This document shows positions 1 through 8,965 of a stretch of DNA of 51,454 nucleotides, piece by piece. Location: assembly GCA_027623235.1 (NCBI GenBank), contig JAQBVJ010000047.1, positions 1-51,454 of the forward strand, read 5' to 3'. Source of the DNA: Planctomycetota bacterium (lineage in GTDB: Bacteria > Planctomycetota > Planctomycetia > Planctomycetales > Planctomycetaceae). A program made the translations under genes and the position numbers. Position 1 is the stretch's first letter. Every line of letters starts with the position of its first letter. The notes below the pieces were generated by a model. That model was not told the DNA's origin and did not search any database. It was given only the letters and a program-made list of their open reading frames with translations.

Positions 1-64
1 GCCAGGTCAATGTCCACTGATTCTCAAACCCTTCCAAATCTGCCGGAGGAATGGCGGTCACGCC

Positions 65-608
65 CTACCGGGCCTCGACATTGCGTTTGTGCCGCTGCCA
101 GCAGGCGCGACGGATCATCCGCAGGACGGAGCTGCTGTCCAGAACGTTCTGCTCGTAAAGAAACGGGCTGTAGGCTGACTCGAAACGTAAACGACATTCC
201 GTAAGCCGCGACGCAGGTTCCGTTTTCGGATTCGGCTCGGGTTGGAAGGGCGGCCAGCTGTTTGGGATCGTCGATCCAGCCAGCCTGGGTCAGCGGCGCA
301 GATGTCTCATCGGAGTTCCCGATCATCCGGTCCAGCTTGCCCTCAATCGATCGGCCGTACTCAAAGTACAGCGGCAGTTTCGGCGGGTTCGTGACGAGCG
401 GATCCTGCGGATAGGCGAGGAGACAATTCACTCCCGCATCCAGCAGCCCCAGAAACAGAGCTGTCCAGCCGAGCGTTGCGACGACGCCGGTCAACCGCTT
501 GGACAGTGACTTCTGTCGCGAAGCCGGCGTGAGCAGATCTCGAACGTCCTGCTCCGGGATCGGGGAGGCTTTGACAGGTGCAGGTTGGATTTGTGTTGGA
601 GTCGGCAT
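65..608 (-). pseudogene. SGNH/GDSL-type acyl-transfer protein, internally deleted
   Basis: The frame opening at 608 has a proline-rich cytoplasmic start, one membrane segment (about residues 43-65, WTALFLGLLDAGVNCLLAY) and then the block AAYGMSFTF, which resembles the nucleophile block of SGNH proteins that work beside MBOAT acyltransferases in exopolysaccharide acetylation. Straight after it the frame becomes arginine-rich nonsense. A different frame at 175-65 reads AYSPFLYEQNVLDSSSVLRM and ends RRACWQRHKRNVEAR plus TAG, which looks like a natural C-terminus. The roughly 200 residues that should hold the rest of the hydrolase fold, including the Asp-His block, are missing. The neighbouring MBOAT gene is damaged in the same way. 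Either both genes are decaying or the assembly lost DNA here. Family assignment is from motif and context only. Confidence 0.55.
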
Positions 609-724
609 GGGATTGCCTTCAGCTCGCCTGGTTTAAGGATGTGCTCGGATTCAAGAAGTCAGCCGAAACGTCAGTGAGGGCCTGCTGAGAAGCTCACAGC
701 CTCTTCGGATGAGTTGTGCTCACC

Positions 725-1886
725 TTAAAACGCGCGATGTGAAAACTGAAAATAGATGAACTGTGCCGGGTCATTGCTCAAACCCATGCACGTTAGAAAC
801 AGGATGCTCGCGTAAAGGAATCCGCGGGCCGGGCGGACCAGCCGCGTGTAACATTCAGGATCGGCGGCGCGGTACTGAAAGAACTCGTACGAAACGAGCA
901 GTGGCAGTCCGGCGACGGCGGCGAGTGTTGGTGTTTTCATCGTCAGTGCTGAGGTAGATCGAATCGACGGCCCCGGCGACGCCGTCTGCAATCGCGACTT
1001 TCTTGAACAGTCCCCACAGGATCAGGAACGAGCCTTGCGTGATCTGGTCAAAGTTGACGGAACGCGGCTTGAGAATTCTCGGCAGCAGTTCGGACGCCCG
1101 CTCGATCGGACCCGCGACCAGCCGCGGGAAGTACGAAACGAACAGGGCGAAATCGAGGAACCGGTCGGTCGGCGTGAGCTGGCGACGATAAATGTCGATC
1201 GCGTAGCTCATTGTTTGAAATGTGTAGAACGAGATTCCCACCGGCAGAATGATGTCCAGCCGCAGCGTGTCGGAGCTCATGCCGAGCCCGGCGACGGCGG
1301 TCTCCAGGCTGTCGGCAAAGAAGTTGAAGTATTTGAAGAAGCCCAGAATCGACAGGTTGGCCGCCACGCTGGTCCACAGAAACGTCTTACGGCGCGTTTC
1401 CTCACCCAGCGTTTCCAGGTGCCCGTAAATCACGTTGAAGACAACTGAGACGCCGAGCGTTGCCAGCAGCGGAACCCAGTCGGCTCTTGTCAGAAGCAGA
1501 TTGCAGAGCTGGTTGAAATTCAGCCACGGAGCCTGGTTCGTGTAGAGCGACGGCTCGCTCCACGGGATCGTCATGAAGAAAAACGCAGCAGCACACGCGT
1601 AAGACGAAGCGACCACACGCTCCCTGAGTGGAACGGACCCGCGGGCGATCATCAGGCCGCAGATGAAGTCGATGACCGTCGACACGACGATCAGAAACAG
1701 AAAGCGGACGTCCCACCAGCCGTAGAAAAAGTAGCTGGCAACAAGCAGCAGTCGATTCTGCGTTTTGTGTCCGGCCAGGAAGTAGAGTGCCAGGACCAGC
1801 GGCAGAAAGATCAGAAACTCAACGGAATTGAACGTCTCGAGAGAGCTCCAATTGAGGCCGTCGGGCCTCGCCGCAAGTGGGATCAA
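725..1886 (-). pseudogene. MBOAT (AlgI-like) O-acyltransferase, central part missing
   Basis: The N-terminal 300 residues match AlgI-type membrane O-acyltransferases: SVEFLIFLPLVLALYFLAG at the start, the KTQNRLLLVASYFFYGWWD segment, LPVGISFYTFQTMSYAIDIY and VAGPIERASELLPRI. After GLFKKVAIADGVAGAVDSIY the frame turns into an arginine run near 950. Another frame (about 940-725) supplies the family's C-terminal membrane helix and ends FIYFQFSHRAF. The intervening catalytic region, with the conserved His and the DFWRRWHIS-type block, is absent, so about 150 residues and the frame have been lost. The product could not acylate polymers. The start is probably TTG at 1886, overlapping the VanZ-like stop. 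In intact clusters this protein passes acyl groups across the membrane to a partner such as the SGNH protein next door. Confidence 0.75.
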
Positions 1887-2323
1887 TCTTCCAGGTGAGA
1901 CCGGATCTCGTTGAGCACGATGAAGCCGACCAGTCCGAATGCGATGCCCATGACGTTGGCCGCGCAGTCCGCCAGTTCGAAGTTGCGTCCGAAGTAAGGC
2001 TGAGTTCCCTCGTCGAGCAGACCGAATAACCCGACGGCCAGGCCGACTCGAAACATCCTCTGTCCGTTAAGATCCTTGACGGTCTCAGACGGGTCGTCAG
2101 AGACCGGGACGAAGGCCAGGCCGACCAGAACGGTAAACAGGCCATAGGCGAGAAACTGAACGGCCTTGTCGATGTAGTACTCTTTCTGAGCCACGTAGAA
2201 CTCGTGCTCTTTCATCTGCCCCAGAGAAATGTGCGTTGCCGCGAACAGAGCCAGTGCGTAAACGGCGCAGCAGATGACTCCGCGGTAACGATGGATTCCT
2301 GTTTCGATCGGGTATGTCGACAT
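1883..2323 (-). CDS. VanZ-like family membrane protein
   Basis: This 146-residue protein has four predicted membrane segments. It carries the two VanZ-like signatures: DKAVQFLAYGL after the first helix (D-K-x-x-H/Q-F-x-x-Y-G) and LLDEGTQPYFGRNFELAD followed by CAANVMG. VanZ-like proteins are small integral membrane proteins of uncertain biochemical role, often found in surface-polysaccharide clusters. That fits its place between the glycosyltransferase and the MBOAT gene. Its stop overlaps the likely TTG start of the MBOAT frame, which suggests translational coupling. The first conserved His of the classic motif is Gln here. Confidence 0.8.
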   Translation of the reverse strand: MSTYPIETGIHRYRGVICCAVYALALFAATHISLGQMKEHEFYVAQKEYYIDKAVQFLAYGLFTVLVGLAFVPVSDDPSETVKDLNGQRMFRVGLAVGLFGLLDEGTQPYFGRNFELADCAANVMGIAFGLVGFIVLNEIRSHLED

Positions 2324-2394
2324 CGGTTTTCTGGTTTGAAGTCAAGGCAGGTTCTGGAGTCAGCTCAGTCGGGTGCGGCCATGTGTGATTGCTG

Positions 2395-3741
2395 TCAGTT
2401 TTCGGCCGAGGTCGTCACCATCGGACGGACGTCCTCTGAGATCGCGTTGGCTTCGGCAGATTTCAAGTCATCGAGGTCTGCGGCGGATACCATTTCGTGC
2501 ATACCACGCCTCGGGAGCCCGGTCAGCTCGATGCCGAAAGTTTCCGCGAGCGTTTCCGCACTGATGCGGTGATGGAATGCCCGTTTGATTCTCTGCCGGG
2601 CAGCGTCTCCCAACGCTCTGGCTTCTTCCGGATTATTCAGTAGTCGCTGCACGGCGTCGGCGATTTGAGCGGGCGCCCTTACGTCAACGAGGATGCCGTC
2701 TTGCCCGTCGCGGACGAGTTCTGTCACGCCGCCGCCACGAGTCACGACGACGGGAACGCCCATCGCCATGGCTTCCATGATGGCAACGCCGAGCGGTTCG
2801 GCGAGACTCGCCAGCGCGAATACGTGCGCCTCGCTGAGGATCTTTCGCACTTCGTCTTCGGAAATCGATCCCAGCAGGTGAACCTGACTGGCGACCGCGT
2901 GAACCCTCGCGAGATCCCGCAGTTCTTTGCGGTACTTGCTGGCTTCGTTGTCTGTCGTGCCGGCGATTCTCAGCTCGGCATGAACGCCGCGCTGTTTGAG
3001 GATCGCGACGGTTCGAATCAAATCATCGTGACCTTTGCAGACGTTGAGCCGTCCACACGAAACAAGGCGGACCGTCTGATCTGTCGCGCAGGAGTCGTAG
3101 GAAATCGTTCGGATGAATCGCTCGACCTGAACGCCCATCGGTGCGATCCGCAACGTGCCCGGCAGATTGCCGTCGAGTTGATCGTAAACTTCCTGCAGCA
3201 ACTGACGAGTAATCACGACGGCGGCACTGGCGTGACGCCACTTGTTTCTCTGGTTCGGGCCGTAGTCCTTCAGCGGTCCGTGCAGAGTGAGGCTGTATTT
3301 CACGCCGCTCAGCCGGTTCGCAAACATCGCAACATTGGCAGCGTTGGCACACGAGTGGACGTGAATCTGCTGCCAGCCCCGTTTCCGGGCGAGCCGGGCA
3401 AGAACCGCTCCCATAAAAACGAGCGGCAGGGTCCGGATTCGCTGTGTCAGACTGAGATCACTCGCTGCGAAGAACGCCTGAACGACGCGAATCCAGCCGG
3501 CCGGACCGGCTCGCAGGATCTCGATGCCGGCCGCAACGAACATCGTGAGCCGAAGCGGAACGAGATACGTCGTTCGAGCCGCCGAAGAGATCGCCCACTC
3601 GTGAGCGGCGATTCCGGCTTTTGGCTGTCGAGTCGAAACGACGTCCGGTTTCACGCCAAGCTCCTGCAGGGCCAGCATCTCTCGCCAGAAGAAGGCGTGA
3701 GTCTGTCCGGGAAACTCGGGGATGAAGTAACCAATCTTCAT
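2395..3741 (-). CDS. GT4-family glycosyltransferase, exopolysaccharide type
   Basis: This 448-residue protein has the two-Rossmann-domain layout of GT-B fold, GT4 retaining glycosyltransferases. The N-terminus MKIGYFIPEFPGQTHAFFWRE resembles WcaL-like colanic-acid enzymes. The C-terminal half has the nucleotide-sugar donor motif E-x7-E as EPLGVAIMEAMAMGVPVV, followed by TRGGGVTELVRDGQDGILV. It should act on the cytoplasmic face and add a sugar to a lipid-linked polymer precursor; donor and acceptor cannot be told from sequence. The tail after about residue 410 is polar and probably disordered. It lies 29 bp downstream of the Wzz-like gene on the same strand, so the two are probably cotranscribed. 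Confidence 0.9.
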   Translation of the reverse strand: MKIGYFIPEFPGQTHAFFWREMLALQELGVKPDVVSTRQPKAGIAAHEWAISSAARTTYLVPLRLTMFVAAGIEILRAGPAGWIRVVQAFFAASDLSLTQRIRTLPLVFMGAVLARLARKRGWQQIHVHSCANAANVAMFANRLSGVKYSLTLHGPLKDYGPNQRNKWRHASAAVVITRQLLQEVYDQLDGNLPGTLRIAPMGVQVERFIRTISYDSCATDQTVRLVSCGRLNVCKGHDDLIRTVAILKQRGVHAELRIAGTTDNEASKYRKELRDLARVHAVASQVHLLGSISEDEVRKILSEAHVFALASLAEPLGVAIMEAMAMGVPVVVTRGGGVTELVRDGQDGILVDVRAPAQIADAVQRLLNNPEEARALGDAARQRIKRAFHHRISAETLAETFGIELTGLPRRGMHEMVSAADLDDLKSAEANAISEDVRPMVTTSAEN

Positions 3742-3770
3742 GATGTCACCGTGCCGGCTTTCAGTGGTTG

Positions 3771-6272
3771 TCAGTGTGAGTGTTTTGACCGAGACGCAGG
3801 GCCGAATGCCTCGGTGAAAGTGGATCCGCTCGTCAAAGAAGTTTCAATCGACTGAGCCAGCTCGTCTGGCAGTTTCTGTGCCGACTCGCCCGGTTTACTT
3901 ACTTTGCCTTTGCGACTTCGCAAGGCGCCAGTGAAGAGAGACAAGGCACTGCGGTACATCCCCTCCAGCAGCGGCAGAAGAATTCGCACAGTGAGACTCG
4001 TCGATGAACTTCTTCCGGGTTTCTTTTCGTGAATCAGAGGTGGCCGCCGCGTCATGCCCCACAGCCGCTCTGAGTCAAGTTCCTGCAGACTCTGCAGCGT
4101 GTACCTCATCTTTGTGGACAGCAGTTCGGCGTCTTCGAGCAGAAACACAATGCCGTCACAGTGCCGCGCGTGAATCTCCATCGCGATCGTCTCGGCCATT
4201 TCCGGACCAACGACCAGCACCATCGTGTAGTGCTGCTGCAGATGGCTGATCACGCGGCAAATTCGCGAGCCGGTCATCAGGTCGATCGGCGTCTGCTTCT
4301 GTCCGGCGGTGATGTAGTCGATTCCCGGTGTGGGTGAGTAACGCAGGATCTCGACCATGCTGGAACACTCATGCAGAAGGTACTCCGAAAGCCCGGCCGT
4401 CAGTCCCGGATCAGAACGACGTTCGACCGGCTGTGACATTCGGCCCATTCCCTGAATGGCCTCTTCAAACGCTGCGCGAACTTTCATGTCATTAGTCGTT
4501 GCGAGAATCGCAACCCGCTCGTCCCGCAGCGCCAGGTACTGAGCGATCCTTGTGACAAGAACCGGGTCGCTCGCGTTCGCGTTCGCCGGGCTGAACAGCA
4601 ACACGCTGCCCGGTTTCCGGCAAAGCTGCTGAAGCCGCAGTGCCACCAGTTGCGCCCATTGTTCGGCGAGTGTTGTAAATGAACCCACCGTGCGCTGCAG
4701 ATAGCCGACCCGCTTCGGCCGCATGGGCCACAGGTCGAGAAGTCCCATGTCATGCAGTTGGTCATAGACCCGGGTCTTCAAGGCCTTGAGCAGTTCGAGC
4801 ACGAACGCCGGTGCGCACAAGAGAAAGACGATTCCACCAAACGCCATGATGAATGTCTTTTTCTTACCGGACGACGGCGAGAACATCTGGCTGTTGGCCC
4901 CAGAGACGACGCTGAACTCGCGCGGCCCGAACGACGACAGCTTTCGAAGACTCGACAACTGAGCTTCCAGCGTGTCCCGTTCGCTGGCCATCACGTCGAC
5001 GTCTTTCTGCAGGTTGACCGACGTTTTTTCCAGTCCCTGGTAGCGGTGAATGATCTTGCGGATTTCGGCCATCGACAGCATGGCCTGGTTGGCCGTCGTC
5101 GTGTTTCCGTTGATGCCTAACTCCAGGTCGAATTTCTTTCCCAGGATGGTCGTGATGATCGGCGAGCTTTTCGGCTTCGTTTTTGAGCTCGGTACGACCG
5201 CCATGTCGATCCGCGTCAATTCGGTTTTCCAGGCGGTGATCCGCTCGTTTTCATCGATCTGAGCAATCAGGGTGCGAACCTCTGCTTCCAGCGCCTGGAG
5301 ATTCGCGAGGCTGATGAAATCTTTTTCGTAGAGCTTCAAAGCCCGCTCAAACTCCGCCTGTTTGGCGTCAATTTTGGCCTGAACCTGAATGTAAAGCCGC
5401 TCTTCCTGGATCAGTTCGTTGAGCCTGTTCTGTCGAAGCCGTTGAGCGGTCAAGGATTCCTGTTCTGCCGCTTCGGCCTTCGACTTCTCGATCTGCTCCT
5501 TGTCCTGCTCCTTCAATTCCTGCAGTGTCTTGTCGACCTGAGCGAGCTGGGCCGTCAACGATTGCATCTCACGCTGGCACCGGCTGACAACCTGCTGGTC
5601 CGCTTCGTACCGGTTTAAGAGACGCTCGTGTTCCGTCGCAGAATCCAGCGTTCCCAGGTGGTCCCGGAAATCGCTGAGCTTGTTCTGAGCGGCCTGCAGC
5701 CGCGCACGATTATTCGTGACTTCCTGCTCGAGGTCCTGGATATAGGCGAGCACTTTCTGCTTCCGCAGGGCGGCCATGTGCTCGGGAAACAGTTCCATAA
5801 ACCGGGCGAGAATCTGCTCACCCTGCTGCGGGTCTTCCCAGGACAACCGGCACACGATGTTCTGTCGGGTTTTCGGATCGATCACCTCCAGCATCGCGGC
5901 AAGGAGCGGAATCGGCGTCCCGGGTGCGAGCTCGTCCGCGACCTGCTGCAGCGTCTCCGGCGATTTCGCGAAGCTGACCATCGTCTTCAGATCCGGCGCC
6001 GTGTAGAGTCCCTCCGCTTCAGCAGAGATCGGAATCGGGTTGTAGACCAGCGTGCCCTCAATCGTGTAGGTCTGTTCGTCGTTCTTCTTCGCAGCGGCAG
6101 AGGCGATCATGCCGGCCAGTCCGAAGACGATGAGGAAGTACAGCCACAGGCGCATCAAACCAAACGGCAACCGCTTGGCGATTCTCATCGCCAGGCCGGT
6201 TGGCTTGACCGTCCCCGCTTCGGCCGGCGTCTGACGACGCAGGCTCGGCTGTTCTGTCTTGTTCTCGATCAT
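3771..6272 (-). CDS. Wzz-like polysaccharide co-polymerase with degenerate BY-kinase domain
   Basis: This 833-residue protein has membrane segments at about 41-60 (RLWLYFLIVFGLAGMIASAA) and 473-495 (TFIMAFGGIVFLLCAPAFVL). The periplasmic part between them is dominated by coiled coil (about 165-345), the usual Wzz/PCP-2 architecture that sets polymer length. The region from about 555 to 740 follows the order of a bacterial tyrosine kinase (CpsD/Wzc-like) but has lost the chemistry. The Walker A position reads SPANANASDP with no G-K-T/S. The Walker A' position reads RVAILATTND. The Walker B position reads YTMVLVVGPE rather than an acidic D-T-P-P. No tyrosine cluster follows. It is the first gene of the minus-strand exopolysaccharide block. 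Confidence 0.82.
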   Translation of the reverse strand: MIENKTEQPSLRRQTPAEAGTVKPTGLAMRIAKRLPFGLMRLWLYFLIVFGLAGMIASAAAKKNDEQTYTIEGTLVYNPIPISAEAEGLYTAPDLKTMVSFAKSPETLQQVADELAPGTPIPLLAAMLEVIDPKTRQNIVCRLSWEDPQQGEQILARFMELFPEHMAALRKQKVLAYIQDLEQEVTNNRARLQAAQNKLSDFRDHLGTLDSATEHERLLNRYEADQQVVSRCQREMQSLTAQLAQVDKTLQELKEQDKEQIEKSKAEAAEQESLTAQRLRQNRLNELIQEERLYIQVQAKIDAKQAEFERALKLYEKDFISLANLQALEAEVRTLIAQIDENERITAWKTELTRIDMAVVPSSKTKPKSSPIITTILGKKFDLELGINGNTTTANQAMLSMAEIRKIIHRYQGLEKTSVNLQKDVDVMASERDTLEAQLSSLRKLSSFGPREFSVVSGANSQMFSPSSGKKKTFIMAFGGIVFLLCAPAFVLELLKALKTRVYDQLHDMGLLDLWPMRPKRVGYLQRTVGSFTTLAEQWAQLVALRLQQLCRKPGSVLLFSPANANASDPVLVTRIAQYLALRDERVAILATTNDMKVRAAFEEAIQGMGRMSQPVERRSDPGLTAGLSEYLLHECSSMVEILRYSPTPGIDYITAGQKQTPIDLMTGSRICRVISHLQQHYTMVLVVGPEMAETIAMEIHARHCDGIVFLLEDAELLSTKMRYTLQSLQELDSERLWGMTRRPPLIHEKKPGRSSSTSLTVRILLPLLEGMYRSALSLFTGALRSRKGKVSKPGESAQKLPDELAQSIETSLTSGSTFTEAFGPASRSKHSH

Positions 6273-7034
6273 CCAAACTGTTCGCCAGCACTAAGGCTGA
6301 CGAATTCTCCTCACTTCCAGGTGGGGGGGACGACGCTGCGCATGAGTCATGCGACGGAGCTCTTGCGATTTCTCCGCAATTACAATTTCTCCACAATTGC
6401 AATTTCTCCACAGTGAAGTGGGATCCAGACAAAGCTTCGTCAAGCAGCCTCGAGTGACAGCTCATCACGAAGCGTCACGCGGCGCGGAATGTGCCAGAGA
6501 GACACGTGCGACAGGGAGGGACAGCACGCACGCCTCGCGGCTTTTCCCTCAAACGGACAAACTGCGTCCGGCATGGGAGCTTGTCAGAAATGCCTGTTGA
6601 AGACGCCTTTTATTGAGCGCTGATCTTTGCTGGAGTCTTCAGCCGGGCGTGAAACGGGCCTGGATTCTTCAGTCATCAGGCCTGCGGACTGTGCCATCGT
6701 GTGAGTTTTCGTTGGGTTGCGGCAATGCCGCTTTGGGAACGGGTTAGAAATCACTTCCCGATCTGGCACCGCGCCTCCCCTGGAATATCAGTCCCTTATT
6801 CGTGCGACGTGGACTCAGCACGAATTCGTAGAAACCGTTCGCGAGTCAGCGACTTCGAAACCACTTCGCTCATCGAGCTCCGCTTCGAACTGCGACTGTC
6901 GACACGGAAGCCGCAGTCGAGCCACGATGTCACGCCATCAGTCCACTGACAGTCCACTGACAGTCCACATCTTAAAACGGCACGGCATTGAGCTTTCCCT
7001 TCCCCGGTCGGGGGAAAAGGGACCGGTGTCGAGC
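6273..7034 (-). other. Gene-free gap upstream of the polysaccharide block
   Basis: I see no convincing gene in these 762 bases; the open frames here have no signal peptide, domain or sensible composition. The gap holds a 17-bp direct repeat at 6369-6412 (tttctccRcaattRcaa, about 2.6 units), an 11-bp repeat at 6939-6969 (cagtccactga, about 2.8 units) and a hairpin at about 6995-7022 (ccctTcccc-ggtc-gggggaaaaggg). The hairpin lies just past the acyl-CoA ligase stop and could end that transcript. The promoter of the Wzz-like gene should lie at the low-coordinate end, but I cannot place it. Confidence 0.6.
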
Positions 7035-8717
7035 TTACTCATACAGCGCCGCAAGTTGGACTTCGTATTTGTTGATGATGAATCGTCGCCGGACTTTCAA
7101 CGTCGCGGTCAGTTCGTCGTCGTCAACCTGGAACGGGCGGGCGAGGACCAGGAATCGTTTGACCCGCTCCGGCTGACTGACCTGCTGCATGACAACGGCC
7201 ACGCGTTCGTTGAGGAACTCCAGAAGTTGCGGCGTCGTGATGAACTCGCCTTCGGTTTTGATTTCGCAGCCAAGTTCCCTGGCCTTTGCCTGAAGGCTGT
7301 CGAGGGCTGGTACGATGAGCGCGCTGACGAACTGACGGCCGTCTCCGTAAACGACAGCCTGCTCGATGAATTCGTCGCGGGCGAGGATCCGTTCCAGTTC
7401 GGCCGGGGCGATGTTTTTTCCGGCAGACGTGACGAAGAGATCTTTTTTCCGGTCGGTGATGTAGAGGTAGCCGTCCTCGTCAATTCGCCCGACGTCGCCG
7501 GTAAAGAACCAGCCGTCGACGATGGCCGCAGCGGTCGCCTCGGGATTTTTCCAGTACCCCGGCATGACGTGCGGACCTCTGGTGAGGATTTCTCCGTCGT
7601 CCGCGATCCTGACCTCAACGTCGCGCAGTGGCCGGCCGACCGAGCCGAGACGGAATGACTCGGCACTGTTAAAGGAGATGACCGGCGAGGTCTCGGTGAG
7701 GCCGTAGCCTTCGAGCAGTGGCAGATTCGCTTCGAGAAATCCCTCGGCAATGTATTTCGGTAGAGGTGCTCCCCCCGAAGTGAGCTGTTTCATGTTCGAG
7801 CCGAAGATCGCGCGGAGGGCCTTCGACCGTGACTCCGCGTCGAGCGTGCTGATGCCGTTCCAGACTTTTTCATAGACGCGCGGGACCGACGTCAGCCAGC
7901 CGGGCTGGATGCGTTTCAGATCGTCCATCAACGTGTCGATCGTGCTGAGCGCAACGGTCAGGCCGCCCATTGAGGTGAGGTAGTGGTCGACGGTGCGGGC
8001 GTAAATGTGGCTGTACGGCAGCCAGCTGAGCAGCGTTTCCTCACTGCCCATGAACGCGATTTCCCACGTGGTTTCGGCGTTCGACAGCAGATTGCCGTGC
8101 GTCAGCATGACTCCCTTCGGGTTTCCGGTCGTGCCGCTCGTGTAGATGATCGTGGCGAGGCTCGACTCGTTGAGCGCAGCTTCGCGACTCGCGATCTCGG
8201 CGAGAGACTTTTCGCCCGCAAGATGTTTGAGGCCCTGCCAGGTGAGACAGCGAATCTTGTCGCTGCGGGTTTCGATCGACTCAAACGAGACAAGAAACTC
8301 CAGCGCGGGCAGTTGGTCGAGCACCTCGAACACTTTATCCGCCTGAGCCTGGCCGCTGACGACGATGCCGCGCGCCTCGCTGTGCCCGACCTGATACTCA
8401 ACCTGCCGTGGTGCCAGTGGAGCGTGCAGCGGAACGTCGGCGGCGCCGGCGCTGAGGATCGCGTGATCGGCGATGAACCATTCGTAGCGGTTCTCAGAAA
8501 GTATCGCGACGCGGTCGCCTGGCTCGATGCCGAGCTCAATCAGTCCGGCCGCGGCACGATCGGCCTGGCACCGGTAGTCGTTCCAGGCGACGTCATGAAA
8601 CAGACCATCCTGCTGGTACCGCAGCGCGATCCGCGGCCCGAAGAGCGCCGCCTGTTCGCGGTGCATTGAGCAGAGGCTGTGCCAGTTACGAGTCGCGGCG
8701 AGAGTTTCCTGAGCCAT
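7035..8717 (-). CDS. Long-chain fatty-acid-CoA ligase (AMP-binding)
   Basis: This 560-residue adenylate-forming enzyme activates a fatty or other carboxylic acid with ATP and transfers it to CoA. Motifs appear in family order: the P-loop TIIYTSGTTGNPKGVMLTHG, the A5 motif GYGLTETSPV, the A7 motif GWFFTGDVGRIDEDGYLYIT and the A8 hinge DRKKDLFVTSAGKNIAPAEL. Length and the late DLFVTSAGKNIAP block fit the FAA1/FadD15-like long-chain ligases rather than acetyl-CoA synthetase. No signal peptide or membrane anchor is visible. It is flanked by a hairpin at its 3' end and a 52-bp palindrome upstream, so it is probably transcribed alone. The exact substrate is unknown. Confidence 0.92.
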   Translation of the reverse strand: MAQETLAATRNWHSLCSMHREQAALFGPRIALRYQQDGLFHDVAWNDYRCQADRAAAGLIELGIEPGDRVAILSENRYEWFIADHAILSAGAADVPLHAPLAPRQVEYQVGHSEARGIVVSGQAQADKVFEVLDQLPALEFLVSFESIETRSDKIRCLTWQGLKHLAGEKSLAEIASREAALNESSLATIIYTSGTTGNPKGVMLTHGNLLSNAETTWEIAFMGSEETLLSWLPYSHIYARTVDHYLTSMGGLTVALSTIDTLMDDLKRIQPGWLTSVPRVYEKVWNGISTLDAESRSKALRAIFGSNMKQLTSGGAPLPKYIAEGFLEANLPLLEGYGLTETSPVISFNSAESFRLGSVGRPLRDVEVRIADDGEILTRGPHVMPGYWKNPEATAAAIVDGWFFTGDVGRIDEDGYLYITDRKKDLFVTSAGKNIAPAELERILARDEFIEQAVVYGDGRQFVSALIVPALDSLQAKARELGCEIKTEGEFITTPQLLEFLNERVAVVMQQVSQPERVKRFLVLARPFQVDDDELTATLKVRRRFIINKYEVQLAALYE

Positions 8718-8835
8718 GCCGAATCCTCATCCATGGGTGAGGCGGCAGTCTATCAAAGCCCGTTTGCAGACTCAGCGCGACTTCGAAATTGTCACCACCC
8801 AGTGGCCCCAGAGTTGTGTTGGCTGAGCGATGAAT

Positions 8836-8887
8836 GTCGCCTTTCGCTCCGCGGAAGGAGCGCTACTTTCGCAGAGCGAAAGGCGAC
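8836..8887. repeat. 52-bp palindromic repeat, family A, copy 1
   Basis: The arms gtcgcctttcgct and agcgaaaggcgac bound a 52-base imperfect palindrome. Copies of the same length lie at 35481-35532 and 50521-50572, with an interrupted copy at 32511-32646. All are intergenic. A half-element of another family (gcaagctggaagcttacccc) follows at about 8942-8961. Confidence 0.9.
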
Positions 8888-8965
8888 AATCGGCAGAACT
8901 CCGGGGCCATTAGCTTGCGCGGCTCCGCTACGGAATCGATGGCAAGCTGGAAGCTTACCCCACGG

